A program made the translations under genes and the position numbers. From Aureimonas ureilytica DSM 18598 = NBRC 106430 (GTDB taxonomy: Bacteria; Pseudomonadota; Alphaproteobacteria; Rhizobiales; Rhizobiaceae), in assembly GCF_000382705.1 (NCBI RefSeq), contig NZ_ARQE01000006.1:103028-167027 (forward strand): a stretch of 64,000 nucleotides of DNA, written 5' to 3'. The notes below the pieces were generated by a model that was given only the letters and a program-made list of their open reading frames with translations, made no database searches and was not told where the DNA came from. Positions 1 through 8,996 of the stretch are shown here, piece by piece; position 1 is the first letter of the stretch; each line of letters starts with the position of its first letter.

Positions 1-1
1 C

Positions 2-1015
2 GCGATGGTTCATCCCGACACGCTGTGGAGCTGCACGACCTGCCGCGCCTGCGTCGAGGAATGCCCGATGATGATCGAGCATGTCGATGCGATCGTCGAT
101 CTCCGGCGGTTCCAGACCTTGGAGCTTGGCGCGGTTCCCGAAAAGGCCGAACTGGTTCTCGCCGACATTCGCGGCGCGGACGAGCCCGGCGGTGCCCCGC
201 TCGGCGCACGCGCCGACTTCGCGGGCGGCCTCGACGTGCCGCTCATGGCGCGCAAGGGCGAAGCGGACGTGCTGCTCTGGCTCGGGACCAACGCCTTCGA
301 CATGCGCACCGGCCGAACACTCCGGGCGCTGGTGCAGCTTCTCCAGGCGGCGAAGGTCGATTTCGCGGTTCTCGGCGAGGAAGAGCGCGATTGCGGCGAT
401 CTCGCCCGCCGGCTCGGCGACGAAGCGAGCTTCCAGCGGCTGGCGCGGCTGAACGTCGAAACGCTGAAACGCTATCGCTTCCAGCGCATCGTCACCGCCG
501 ACCCCCATTCCCTTCATGTGCTGCGCAATGAATATCCGGCCTTTGGCGGCCAATTCGACGTCGTCCACCACACGGCCTATCTGGACGAGCTGGTGGAAGC
601 CAGGCGCTTGGCCCTCCGCGCGCTCGGGCCGACGCCCGTGACCTATCACGACCCCTGCTATCTCGGACGTTACAATGGCGAGTTCGACGCGCCGCGTCGG
701 CTCCTCGACCGGCTCGGCCTGGAACGGCGCGAAATGGAGCGCTCGCGCAAACGCTCCATGTGCTGTGGCGGCGGGGGCGGCGCGCCGGTGACCGACATCG
801 CGGGCGAACAGCGCATCCCCGACCTTCGCATGGCGCAGGCCAAGGACACGAAAGCCGAACTCGTCGCGGTCGCCTGCCCGCAATGCACGGCCATGCTGGA
901 AGGCGTCGTGGGCGACAGGCCGGATGTGTTCGACGTCGCGGAACTCGTTCTGCGCGCGCTCGACACCGCGCCCGCCGACGCCGTGAAGCCGGCCCGGATC
1001 GGGGAGCCCGCCTGA
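2..1015 (+). CDS. dgcB: DgcB-type Fe-S oxidoreductase, partial (5' end outside window)
   Basis: C-terminal part of a membrane-associated iron-sulfur oxidoreductase of the heterodisulfide reductase/DgcB type, which takes electrons from dimethylglycine demethylation. The visible part begins with a CxxCxxCxxxCP [4Fe-4S] motif (Cys at about residues 11, 14, 17 and 21 of the fragment). Two cysteine-rich CCG domains follow, marked by DPCYLGRYNGEF, CCGGGGG and CPQC. The N-terminal membrane segments and first cluster lie upstream. The reading frame is open to the window edge, so the ATG at 5 is probably internal. The stop overlaps the ETF alpha start (TGATG), so the genes are translationally coupled. 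The dgcB assignment rests on the CCG architecture plus the ETF pair and the bet genes next door; a related Fe-S oxidoreductase with another substrate is possible. Confidence 0.8.
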   Translation, partial: AMVHPDTLWSCTTCRACVEECPMMIEHVDAIVDLRRFQTLELGAVPEKAELVLADIRGADEPGGAPLGARADFAGGLDVPLMARKGEADVLLWLGTNAFDMRTGRTLRALVQLLQAAKVDFAVLGEEERDCGDLARRLGDEASFQRLARLNVETLKRYRFQRIVTADPHSLHVLRNEYPAFGGQFDVVHHTAYLDELVEARRLALRALGPTPVTYHDPCYLGRYNGEFDAPRRLLDRLGLERREMERSRKRSMCCGGGGGAPVTDIAGEQRIPDLRMAQAKDTKAELVAVACPQCTAMLEGVVGDRPDVFDVAELVLRALDTAPADAVKPARIGEPA

Positions 1016-2178
1016 TGCGCCCGCGCCGCGACCCACGCACGGAGCGCGCCTCCCATCTCGTCACGCATGGCGACGGGCGCCCCCGCTTCGATCTCGCCGT
1101 GCGCAGCGGCCGACCCCGGCGCGACCCACGCGGCGAGATGGCGGCGCAGGTGGTTCGGCATCAGCCGCGCCTGCGCCTCGACCGGCTCCAGCACGGCGCG
1201 GCGAGCTCGATCGCGCCCGCCGCATCGTCACCCACCGCAAAGCCGGTTGCGGCGATCGTCGCGGTCCCGGATACGGCGCTCCGCGCTCTCGTGATCGCCG
1301 ATCCCGGCAAGGGCGGGCTCACCGCCCTCGATCGCCAACTCCTCGCCGCCGCGCGACTGGCCGTCGGCAAGGAAGGCGGCGTCGTTCTCGCCATCGACCG
1401 CGCGGTGGAGGACGCGGGCGAAGCGGGGGCGGACCGCGTCGTGCTCCTACCCGACACACTGCATCCGGCGGATCGCTTCGACGCCGTCACCACCCTTCAC
1501 CGCGCCCTCGCATTGCCGCATCTCGTCCTGCCGGAAACAGCCGCTGGTGGCGATCTCGCGCGGCGTCTCGCAGCGCGGTTCGGCCTGTCCTTCTTTCCCG
1601 GCGTCGAGCAGATCGGCGCGCGCGGCATGGTCCGCGCCGTTCGCGGCCGCAAGGTGGACCAGGAGCGCGCCGACCTTGCGAGCGTGATCACGCTCATCCC
1701 CGACATGGTGCCGCAGCGCGCCGACGCACCGCGCGGAGCCAAGGCGATCGCTCTCGACCTCGCCCCGCCGTCGCGGCAGGTGGAGCGCGTGAAGCCCGAG
1801 CGCGGCTCGCTCTCCCTCATGGACACGGATTTCGTCGTCTCTGCCGGCAACGGCATCCGCGACTTCGACCTGTTCCGCGCCGTGGCCGCTGCGCTCGGCG
1901 GCACGCCGGGCGCGAGCCGCGTCGTCTGCGACAGCGGCGACATGCCCCGCGCGGCGCAGGTCGGCGCATCGGGAACGGTGCTCGCCGCCGACTGCTATCT
2001 GGCGCTCGGCATCGCCGGCGCGCCGCAGCATCTCCAGGGCATCGCCGGTTGCGAGCATGTTCTCGCCGTCAACACCGATCTTCACGCCGCGATGGTGGAA
2101 CGCGCCGAACTCGCCATCGTCGCGGACGCCCATCCGGTGATGGAAGCCTTGCTTCGGCTCTTGAAGGAGGACGCATGA
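1015..2178 (+). CDS. etfA: Electron transfer flavoprotein, alpha-subunit-like
   Basis: 387-residue ETF alpha-like protein that would hold FAD and shuttle electrons between a dimethylglycine/sarcosine-type dehydrogenase and the Fe-S oxidoreductase encoded just upstream. The C-terminal FAD domain is recognisable: VVSAGNGIRD, VVCDSGDMPRAAQVG, then YLALGIAGAPQHLQG and a VNTD element, in the canonical EtfA order. The conserved Arg of the usual SGGRG motif is Asn here (SAGNG). The N terminus carries an unusual Arg-rich extension of about 60 residues with two RRDPR motifs. The start is the ATG inside the dgcB stop overlap; the end overlaps the next gene by ATGA. This is probably a dedicated ETF paralogue rather than the housekeeping one. 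Confidence 0.85.
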   Translation: MRPRRDPRTERASHLVTHGDGRPRFDLAVRSGRPRRDPRGEMAAQVVRHQPRLRLDRLQHGAASSIAPAASSPTAKPVAAIVAVPDTALRALVIADPGKGGLTALDRQLLAAARLAVGKEGGVVLAIDRAVEDAGEAGADRVVLLPDTLHPADRFDAVTTLHRALALPHLVLPETAAGGDLARRLAARFGLSFFPGVEQIGARGMVRAVRGRKVDQERADLASVITLIPDMVPQRADAPRGAKAIALDLAPPSRQVERVKPERGSLSLMDTDFVVSAGNGIRDFDLFRAVAAALGGTPGASRVVCDSGDMPRAAQVGASGTVLAADCYLALGIAGAPQHLQGIAGCEHVLAVNTDLHAAMVERAELAIVADAHPVMEALLRLLKEDA

Positions 2179-2945
2179 GGATCGCCGTTCTCCTCTCCGC
2201 CAGCCTGCATCCCACGTCCGGGCAGCCGGCTCTGGCACGCACCGAAGCGCAAGCCGTGGCGCTCGCCTTGTCGCTCGGCGGCGAGGTCGTCGGCTTCCAC
2301 GCCGGCCCGAGCCTCGAGGCGCCGCGTGCCGCGCTGGGGCACGGTCTGCCGCGTCTTGTTCATCTTCGCGTCCCCGAAGGCAGCGATCCCGTTCCGGCGC
2401 TCGCGGAAGCGCTTGCCGAGTTTCGCCCCGATCTCGTTTTCGCCGGCCCTCGCTCGGTCGGCGGCGACGAAACGGGCCTCGTCCCCTATCGCCTCGCCGA
2501 AGCCTTGGGCTGGCCGATCCTTGCCGACGTCCTGAACCTTCGCGCCGATGCGGACGGGTTCGACCTCGCCTGCGCGCTTCCCAAGGGCGAGCGACTTCGC
2601 CTGCGCGAAACCAGTCCTCTGGTCGCGACGATCCACCCCGCCGCCCCGCCGCCCCGGCCCTATGCCTTCGCGCAGGAGCGACGCGGCGCGATCGACGTGC
2701 GGGACGGCGTGGCGAGCGAAGCGGCGTCCGAGCGCCCGCAGGAGCGCGCGATGCGCCAGCGCGCCAAGGTCAAGCCGGGCGCGGCCGGCGGCAGCGCGGC
2801 GGATCGGCTTCGCGCCGCGACGGAAAGCGCGAGCGCCAAGGGCGGTCAGCTTCTCGTCGATCCCGACCCGGAAACGGCGGCCCGTGCGATTCTCGCTCAT
2901 CTGCGGGCCATCGGCGCGGTGCCGGGCGGCCGGTCCGCCCTTTAA
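2175..2945 (+). CDS. etfB: Electron transfer flavoprotein, beta-subunit-like
   Basis: 256-residue ETF beta-like subunit, partner of the alpha-like gene it overlaps by 4 bp. The N terminus (MRIAVLLSASLHPTSG) is the adenine-nucleotide alpha-hydrolase type fold. The middle (LVFAGPRSVGGDETGLVPYRLAEALGWP) matches the beta-subunit pattern of a dinucleotide loop followed by a subunit-contact helix. The C-terminal third (about 200-256) is low complexity and Ala/Arg-rich and diverges from housekeeping EtfB, which fits a DgcB-linked paralogue. It converges with betA: the two stops are separated by about 10 bp, with no strong terminator visible between them. Confidence 0.82.
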   Translation: MRIAVLLSASLHPTSGQPALARTEAQAVALALSLGGEVVGFHAGPSLEAPRAALGHGLPRLVHLRVPEGSDPVPALAEALAEFRPDLVFAGPRSVGGDETGLVPYRLAEALGWPILADVLNLRADADGFDLACALPKGERLRLRETSPLVATIHPAAPPPRPYAFAQERRGAIDVRDGVASEAASERPQERAMRQRAKVKPGAAGGSAADRLRAATESASAKGGQLLVDPDPETAARAILAHLRAIGAVPGGRSAL

Positions 2946-2955
2946 GCCGAAGCGG

Positions 2956-4626
2956 CTACATCACCCCTTGCGCGGGCGCCGGCAGGAAGGCGACGCGCTC
3001 ATAGGGCACGTCGGCGCGCGGCAGCGCCTCGCGCCCGCGAATGATGTCGGCGGCCTTCTCCGCGATCATGATCGTCGGGGCGTTGAGATTGCCGGTCGTG
3101 ATCGAGGGCATGATCGAGGAATCCACGACGCGCAGCCGGTCGACGCCGATAACGCGCGTCTGCGGATCGACCACCGCGAACGGATCGGCCGCATCCCCCA
3201 TCCGGCAGGAGCAGGACGGATGATAGGCGCTTTCCACATGCTCGGTGATGAAGGCGTCGATTTCCTCGTCGGTCTGCACCGCCTCGCCCGGCTGGATCTC
3301 GCGTCCGCGATAGCGATCGAAGGCGGGCTGCGAGAAGATCTGCCGCGTCAGCCGCACGCAGGCGCGCATTTCCGCCCAATCGTCCGGGTGGCTCATATAG
3401 TTGAACAGAATGCGCGGCGGCTCAGTCGGGTCGCCCGAGGCCAGCCGCACATGGCCGCGCGATTTCGAGCGCATCGGCCCGACATGGGCTTGGAACCCGT
3501 GCTCGGAGGCGAGCCCGCGCCCGTCATAGGTCACGGCCAGCGGCAGGAAGTGGTATTGGATGTCGGCATGCTGGACATCGGGCCGCGAGCGGATGAAGCC
3601 GCAGCTCTCGAAATGGTTGGTGGCGCCGAGCCCCTTCTTGGTGAAGAGCCAGCGCGCGCCGATCGCGCCCTTGGCGAAGGGCGTCATGGCGGAAAACAGC
3701 GTGATCGGCAGTTGGCAGGCGACCTGGAAGTAGAATTCCAGATGATCCTGCAGGTTCTCGCCGACGCCCGGCCTTTCCGCGACGATTTCGATCCCATGGT
3801 CCCTAAGTTCGGCCGCCGGACCGATGCCCGACAGTTTCAGGAGCTTGGGCGAATTGATCGAGCCCGCCGACAGGATGACCTCGCGCCGCGCGAAGGCCTG
3901 TCGCTCCTCGCCGCCGACGCGATAGAGAACCCCGGACGCGCTCTTGCCGTCGAACAGAACCCGCTCCACCAGCGCGTGAATCTCGACCTTGAGATTGGGC
4001 CGCCCGAGCGCCGGCTTCAGATAGGCATTGGCGGTGGACCAGCGGCGCCCTTCATGGACGGTCATGTCCATGCGGCCGAAGCCTTCCTGCGTCGCTCCGT
4101 TGATGTCCTGGTTCATGGCGTGACCGGCTTGCCCCGCCGCTTCCACGAAGGCCTCGTAGAGCGGGTTTTCGAGTGTGCCGTAGGTCGTGTGAAGCGCGCC
4201 CTCGTCGCCGCGATAGGGGTCGCCGCCCGTCCGGCGATGTTCGGCCTTGCGGAAATAGGGCAGGACGTCCGGGTAGCTCCAGCCCGCCGCTCCTTCCCGC
4301 TCCCAGCGGTCGAAATCGGCCGGCGCGCCGCGTACATAGACCATGCCGTTGATCGAGGACGATCCGCCCAGAACCTTACCGCGCGGGCAATTCAGCCGGC
4401 GGCCGCCGAGATGGGGCTCGGGCTCGGACCAATAGCCCCAATTGTACTTCTTCATGTTCATGGGAATCGAAAGCGCGCTCGGCATCTGGATCAGGAGCGA
4501 GCGGTCCGAGCCGCCGAATTCCAGGAGCAGAACCGTGGTCCGGCCATCCTCGGTCAGCCGGTTGGCGAGCACGCAGCCCGCCGAGCCGGCTCCGACGATC
4601 ACGTAATCGAAGCTTTCGACCCTCAT
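2956..4626 (-). CDS. betA: Choline dehydrogenase (GMC oxidoreductase)
   Basis: 556-residue FAD-dependent GMC oxidoreductase oxidising choline to betaine aldehyde at the membrane. The N-terminal Rossmann motif is [16 protein letters not shown]. The GMC signature with the substrate loop is [19 protein letters not shown]. The active-site region [12 protein letters not shown] carries the catalytic His. The length is normal for BetA. It sits 12 bp downstream of the BetI-BetB fusion in the same direction, so the two enzymes that turn choline into glycine betaine are cotranscribed. Regulation is expected through the palindromes ahead of the fusion gene. Confidence 0.95.
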   Translation of the reverse strand: MRVESFDYVIVGAGSAGCVLANRLTEDGRTTVLLLEFGGSDRSLLIQMPSALSIPMNMKKYNWGYWSEPEPHLGGRRLNCPRGKVLGGSSSINGMVYVRGAPADFDRWEREGAAGWSYPDVLPYFRKAEHRRTGGDPYRGDEGALHTTYGTLENPLYEAFVEAAGQAGHAMNQDINGATQEGFGRMDMTVHEGRRWSTANAYLKPALGRPNLKVEIHALVERVLFDGKSASGVLYRVGGEERQAFARREVILSAGSINSPKLLKLSGIGPAAELRDHGIEIVAERPGVGENLQDHLEFYFQVACQLPITLFSAMTPFAKGAIGARWLFTKKGLGATNHFESCGFIRSRPDVQHADIQYHFLPLAVTYDGRGLASEHGFQAHVGPMRSKSRGHVRLASGDPTEPPRILFNYMSHPDDWAEMRACVRLTRQIFSQPAFDRYRGREIQPGEAVQTDEEIDAFITEHVESAYHPSCSCRMGDAADPFAVVDPQTRVIGVDRLRVVDSSIMPSITTGNLNAPTIMIAEKAADIIRGREALPRADVPYERVAFLPAPAQGVM

Positions 4627-4638
4627 CGCCTTCTCCGA

Positions 4639-6744
4639 TCAGTAGGGTGCGTCGACGCGCCCGAGATTGACATAGACGCTCTTGGCTTGCGTATGCGCGA
4701 TGAGCGCCGAGCGGCCGTTCTCGCGCCCGAGGCCCGACTCCTTGGCGCCGCCGAAGGGCAGTTCGATCGGCGTGATGTTGTAGGTGTTGATCCAGGTCGT
4801 GCCGGCTTCGAGCCGCGCCACGACCCGGTGCGCGCGCGCCAGATCGCGGGTGAAGACGCCGGCCGCGAGGCCGAAGCGCGTGTCGTTGGCGCGCGCGATC
4901 ACCTCGTCCTCGTCGCGGAACGACAAGACGGTCATGACCGGACCGAAGATTTCCTCGCGCACGATGCGCATGGAATCCGCGCAGCCGTCGAAGATCGCGG
5001 GCCGCACGAAGAAGCCCTTGCCGAGACCGTTCGACGTCACCCGCTCGCCGCCGGCCAGAAGAAGCGCGCCTTCGCGCTGGCCCTCCTCGATATAGGACAG
5101 GACCTTCAGCATATGCGCTTCGGAGATCAACGCGCCGACCTGCGTGGCGGGATCGCAGGGGTCCCCGACGACCATGGCGCGGGTGCGCGCGGCGAGCTTG
5201 TCCAGAAAGGCGGCGCGGACATCGTCGTGGACGAAGACGCGCGTTCCGTTGGAGCAGACCTCGCCCGCCGAGTAGAAATTGGCGAGCATCGCCCCGCCGA
5301 CCGCGTCGTCGAGATCGGCATCGGCGAAGACGATCAGCGGCGACTTGCCGCCGAGTTCCAGCGTCACCTGCTTCAGCGTCGCGCTCGCATCCGCCATCAC
5401 CTTCTTGCCGGTGCCGACCTCGCCGGTCAGCGAAATCTTGGCGATGCCCGGATGGCGCGACAGAAGCCGCCCGGTTCGCCCATCCCCCTGCACGACGTTG
5501 AAGACGCCCGCCGGCACGCCGCATTCGGTCATGATCTCGGCGAGTTTCAGGGCGGTCAGCGGGGTGAGTTCGGCCGGCTTGAAGATGACGCTGTTGCCGG
5601 CGGCCAAGGCGGGCGCGGCCTTCCAGCAGGCGATCTGAAGCGGATAGTTCCAGGCGCCGATGCCGGCGACGACGCCGAGCGGCTCGCGCCGGACATAGCC
5701 GAAGGCGTTCGGCCCGAGATCGACATGCTCTCCGGCGAGGCCGGCGGCGAGCCCCGCGAAATATTCGATGCAATCGGCGCCGGACAGAACGTCCACGGCT
5801 TCGGTTTCCTGGATGGGCTTGCCGGTGTCGCGCGTTTCCAGAAGCGCCAGCTCGCCATTGCGCTCGCGCAGACGCGCGGCGACGCGGTTGAGGATGCGGC
5901 CGCGCTCGGCGCCCGTCTTCGCACCCCATTCGCGCTGCGCCTCGCGGGCCAGGGCCACCGCGCGATCGACCTCCGCCTCGCCGGCGATGGCGATCTCCGC
6001 GAGGATTTCCGACGTCGCGGGATTGATGGTGGTGAAGGTTTCGGCGGCGGGATCGAGGGCGGAATAATCTCCGCCGACATGGCTGGTCAGGACCCGCGTA
6101 CCGTCCAACCGGCGCGGCTTGGGCTTGGCGGCGTCGCGCGGGCGGGCCGAGGCGATCTGCGAGTCGGCAAAGGCGGTCGCGATCGAACGCGCGGACAGAC
6201 TGTCGGTCTCGCCGACATCCGACAGCGTCGAGCGCAGCCAGAGCCCGTCGATCACGGCGGCGATCGCGACGGCGATGCGCTTGGCGTCCTCGTCGCTGCA
6301 CAGCGCCTTCAGATCGAAGCGCAGGTTGGACAACATGCGCCGCTGATAAACGCGCTGAACGCGCTTCAGGCGCGGCGAATGGAGGACCTGCCCCCAGAAG
6401 GCGAGCCAGACGGAGCAGGTCCGGGCGTCGAACTCCTCGGGGGCGAGATTGGCGTCGATGACGGCCTGAATGCGCTCGCGAGACCCTTCGGCGCGCGCCA
6501 GGCGCAGCCGGGCGCTGTCGGACACACGGCTCGCCAGATGGCGAAGCGTGGCTTCCAGCAGGCCTTCCTTGTCCCCGAAATAATGCGCCACCAGCGACGG
6601 CGCGACGCCGGCCCGGCCCGCGATCTCCGACAGGCTGGAAGCCGCGAAGCCGACATCCGCGAGGGCGTCGATCGTCGCCTCCACCAATTGGCGACGGCGC
6701 TGGTCTTCGGTCCCGAATCGGGTCACTGTCTCTGTGCGAGCCAT
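4639..6744 (-). CDS. betIB: BetI-BetB fusion: TetR-type choline repressor joined to betaine aldehyde dehydrogenase
   Basis: A single 701-codon frame containing two complete proteins. Residues 1-~195 are BetI: a TetR helix-turn-helix at about 35-60 ([19 protein letters not shown]) and the ligand-domain motifs SVWLAFWGQ and DGLWLRSTL. Residues ~196-215 are a basic, Pro/Ala-rich linker. Residues ~216-701 are a complete aldehyde dehydrogenase: NAD-site GAWNYP (Asn366), catalytic Glu463 (TLELGGKSP) and catalytic Cys497 (GEVCSNGTR). Normally BetI (~195 aa) and BetB (~487 aa) are separate neighbouring genes. There is no stop between the halves and no good internal ribosome site; only a TTG at the ALDH boundary could serve as a restart. 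The protein would bind DNA and oxidise betaine aldehyde. A natural fusion is the simplest reading; a sequencing artefact would have to remove a stop while keeping frame. Confidence 0.9.
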   Translation of the reverse strand: MARTETVTRFGTEDQRRRQLVEATIDALADVGFAASSLSEIAGRAGVAPSLVAHYFGDKEGLLEATLRHLASRVSDSARLRLARAEGSRERIQAVIDANLAPEEFDARTCSVWLAFWGQVLHSPRLKRVQRVYQRRMLSNLRFDLKALCSDEDAKRIAVAIAAVIDGLWLRSTLSDVGETDSLSARSIATAFADSQIASARPRDAAKPKPRRLDGTRVLTSHVGGDYSALDPAAETFTTINPATSEILAEIAIAGEAEVDRAVALAREAQREWGAKTGAERGRILNRVAARLRERNGELALLETRDTGKPIQETEAVDVLSGADCIEYFAGLAAGLAGEHVDLGPNAFGYVRREPLGVVAGIGAWNYPLQIACWKAAPALAAGNSVIFKPAELTPLTALKLAEIMTECGVPAGVFNVVQGDGRTGRLLSRHPGIAKISLTGEVGTGKKVMADASATLKQVTLELGGKSPLIVFADADLDDAVGGAMLANFYSAGEVCSNGTRVFVHDDVRAAFLDKLAARTRAMVVGDPCDPATQVGALISEAHMLKVLSYIEEGQREGALLLAGGERVTSNGLGKGFFVRPAIFDGCADSMRIVREEIFGPVMTVLSFRDEDEVIARANDTRFGLAAGVFTRDLARAHRVVARLEAGTTWINTYNITPIELPFGGAKESGLGRENGRSALIAHTQAKSVYVNLGRVDAPY

Positions 6745-6779
6745 GGTTTCGTCTCCACCTCATCCCGCCGATAGCAAAA

Positions 6780-6797
6780 ATTGATCGTTCATTCAAT
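6780..6797. promoter_or_regulatory. Putative BetI operator, betIB-proximal
   Basis: 18-bp imperfect palindrome ATTGATCGTTCATTCAAT, 36 bp upstream of the betIB start. It shares 13 of 18 positions with the second site at 6933-6950, including both outer arms (ATTGA and TTCAAT). Location and symmetry fit autorepression by the TetR-type BetI moiety. Confidence 0.55.
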
Positions 6798-6932
6798 CAG
6801 CGGATCGAGCCGTTCGGCGGCCCTGAGGGATCGACAGGTGCCCTGCGGATGCGCAACTATTCATCATGCACCGCACAAATATCACGCAGTCGCTTGCAGG
6901 GTTTTCACCCATTCGAGACGGTGCGCTCAACA

Positions 6933-6950
6933 ATTGAACGGATGTTCAAT
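6933..6950. promoter_or_regulatory. Putative BetI operator, choX-proximal
   Basis: Perfect inverted repeat ATTGAAC-GGAT-GTTCAAT; the symmetry extends by one base on each side to 6932-6951. It is about 130 bp upstream of choX. TetR-family dimers usually bind such symmetric sites of 15-20 bp, and choline uptake genes are known BetI targets in related bacteria. Confidence 0.6.
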
Positions 6951-7081
6951 TTGCACCTTGACAGCGCGGAGGATCGATTGCCGAATGCGCATCTATGGGT
7001 CGATTGTTCGACCGATCAACGATCGACATCGTGTAGTTTGCGCCCACGAGACCAACCGTCCCCTCGATAGGAGCATATCGA

Positions 7082-8032
7082 ATGATGATGTCCCGCCCTA
7101 TGACAAAGGCTTGCCTCGCCCTCGCCTTCGTCGCCTGCGCGCTGCCGGCAAACGCGGCCGATCCGGCCTCGTGCCGGGCGGTGCGCTTCGCGGATGTCGG
7201 ATGGACGGACATCACGGCGACCACCGCGTCCGTTTCCACAATTCTCTCGGCGCTCGGCTATCAGCCGAAAACCGACATTCTCGCCCTGCCCGTCACCTTC
7301 GCCTCGCTGAAGAACGGCGATATTGATGTCTTCCTCGGCAACTGGATGCCGACGATGGAAGCCGATCTCGCCCCCTACAAGAAAGAGGGCTCGATCGAGA
7401 CGATCCGCGTCAATCTCGAAGGCGCCAAATACACGCTCGCGGTTCCGACCTATCTCTACGACCAGGGCCTCAAGAGCTTTGCCGATATCGCCAAGTTCCA
7501 GGATCAGCTCGACGGCAAGATCTACGGGATCGAGCCGGGCAATGACGGAAACCGGCTGATCCTCAAGATGATCGAGGAGAACAAGTTCGGCCTCGGCAAG
7601 TTCGAGCTCGTGGAATCCTCCGAGCAGGGCATGCTGGCACAGGTGGCGCGCCAGACGCGCGGCGACAAGCCGATCGTCTTCCTCGGCTGGGAGCCCCATC
7701 CGATGAACGCCAATTTCAAGCTCTCCTACCTGTCGGGCGGCGACGACGTGTTCGGGCCGAACTATGGCGGCGCGACGATCTACACGCTGGCGCGCAAGGG
7801 CTTGAGCGAGGAATGCCCCAATCTCGGTCAGTTCCTGAAGAATGTCGTCTTCTCGCTGCCGATGGAAAACGAGATCATGGGCGCCATCCTCAACGACGGG
7901 AAGACGCCGGACGCCGCCGCCAAGGATTGGCTCTCCAAGCATCCCGATAGCTGGAAGCCGTGGCTGCAGAACGTCATGAGCTTCGACGGCAAGCCCGGGC
8001 TCGAAGCCGTGAGCGCCGCTCTCGCGGACTGA
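7082..8032 (+). CDS. choX: Choline ABC transporter, periplasmic binding protein ChoX
   Basis: 316-residue high-affinity choline-binding protein of the OpuAC/ProX class. A signal peptide ends near ALPANA (about residue 25). Binding-site segments recognisable from rhizobial ChoX are GWTDITATTA, LGNWMPTM, YGIEPGNDGN and LGWEPHPMN; their aromatic residues would cage the trimethylammonium group. The start is the first of three consecutive ATG codons; either of the other two would change the protein only trivially. It is the first gene of choXWV, about 107 bp before choW, and diverges from betIB-betA. Confidence 0.93.
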   Translation: MMMSRPMTKACLALAFVACALPANAADPASCRAVRFADVGWTDITATTASVSTILSALGYQPKTDILALPVTFASLKNGDIDVFLGNWMPTMEADLAPYKKEGSIETIRVNLEGAKYTLAVPTYLYDQGLKSFADIAKFQDQLDGKIYGIEPGNDGNRLILKMIEENKFGLGKFELVESSEQGMLAQVARQTRGDKPIVFLGWEPHPMNANFKLSYLSGGDDVFGPNYGGATIYTLARKGLSEECPNLGQFLKNVVFSLPMENEIMGAILNDGKTPDAAAKDWLSKHPDSWKPWLQNVMSFDGKPGLEAVSAALAD

Positions 8033-8139
8033 ACCATCCGCATTCGCATGCGGCGCTCCCGCCGGGAGCGCCGGCCATCTCGACCCGCATTCGCGGGCGC
8101 GGTCTGGCGCCCGAACCCCACTCGCAAGGATCGTCCGGA

Positions 8140-8994
8140 ATGCTCGACTGGATCGCCGATCACAAGATTCCGCTGGGGCTCTGGCTCCGCGATTTCGTGA
8201 ACCAGTTGACCACGCACGGGCAGAATGTCTTCGACACGATCTCGCTGGTCCTCGGCTCGCTGATCGACGGGCTGACCAGCCTCCTGTCGGCCGTGCCGCC
8301 GCTCGTCTTCATCCTGCTCGTCGCGGGCGGCGCCTGGCTTCTCCACCGGTCGCTGGCACTGGCCGGCTTCGCCATCCTGTCGCTGCTTCTGATCGTCAAT
8401 CTCGGCTATTGGACGGAAACGATCCAGACACTGTCGCTCGTGTTCTGCGCGACGCTCGTCTGCGTGGTCATCGGCGTGCCGCTCGGCATCGCCGCCGCCC
8501 ATCGCCCCTGGGTCTACACGGCGCTGCGGCCCTTTCTCGACCTGATGCAGACGATCCCGACCTTCGTCTATCTGATCCCGACCCTCGTTCTCTTCGGCCT
8601 CGGTGCCGTGCCGGGGCTCATCTCCACCGTGATCTTCGCCGTTCCCGCGCCGATCCGGCTCACCTATCTCGGCATCTCGGCCGTGCCCTTGAGCCTTCGC
8701 GAGGCGGCCAGCGCCTTCGGCGCGACCAAGCGCCAGCTCCTGTTCAAGGTCGAACTGCCGCACGCGCTGCCGACGATCATGGCCGGCGTCACGCAATGCA
8801 TCATGCTGAGCCTCTCCATGGTCGTGATCGCCGCGCTCGTGGGCGCGGACGGCCTCGGCAAGCCCGTGGTGCGCGCGTTGAACACGGTCAATATCGGCAT
8901 GGGCTTCGAAGCGGGCCTCGCCATCGTCATTCTCGCCATCCTGCTCGACCGCATCTGCAAGGCGCCCGAGCCGCGCCGCGCGAAAGGACGCTGA
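8140..8994 (+). CDS. choW: Choline ABC transporter, permease ChoW
   Basis: 284-residue inner-membrane permease of the ProW/OpuAB family. Hydrophobic spans are visible from about residue 55 onward, for example VPPLVFILLVAGGAWLL and ILSLLLIVNLGYW. The permease-ATPase coupling loop reads EAASAFGATKRQLLFKVELP. The start is the ATG at 8140, preceded by AAGGA at 8126-8130; longer in-frame extensions upstream lack membrane-protein character. It ends 2 bp before choV, so the permease and ATPase are tightly coupled. Confidence 0.92.
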   Translation: MLDWIADHKIPLGLWLRDFVNQLTTHGQNVFDTISLVLGSLIDGLTSLLSAVPPLVFILLVAGGAWLLHRSLALAGFAILSLLLIVNLGYWTETIQTLSLVFCATLVCVVIGVPLGIAAAHRPWVYTALRPFLDLMQTIPTFVYLIPTLVLFGLGAVPGLISTVIFAVPAPIRLTYLGISAVPLSLREAASAFGATKRQLLFKVELPHALPTIMAGVTQCIMLSLSMVVIAALVGADGLGKPVVRALNTVNIGMGFEAGLAIVILAILLDRICKAPEPRRAKGR

Positions 8995-8996
8995 CC

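Larger units (their letters stand above)
6745..7081. promoter_or_regulatory. Divergent regulatory region between betIB-betA and choXWV
   Basis: 337-bp AT-richer gap with no credible gene. It separates the divergent betIB-betA and choXWV transcription units, so it should hold both promoters. It contains two related ATTGA...TTCAAT palindromes, annotated separately, one close to each gene. Around 6999-7025 there is a further cluster of GATCGA/TCGATC-like words that resembles a degraded third site. No transcript start can be fixed by eye. Confidence 0.6.

Noticed and set aside
2548..6774. A 1408-codon open frame on the plus strand across betA and betIB
   Set aside because: It is antisense to two genes with clear catalytic motifs and has low-complexity Arg/Gly/Asp composition, as expected from the opposite strand of high-GC coding DNA.
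8409..8996. An upstream extension of choV, open in frame through choW
   Set aside because: It overlaps the permease in another frame with Arg-rich composition. The ATG at 8997, 2 bp after choW, gives a normal ProV-type N terminus.
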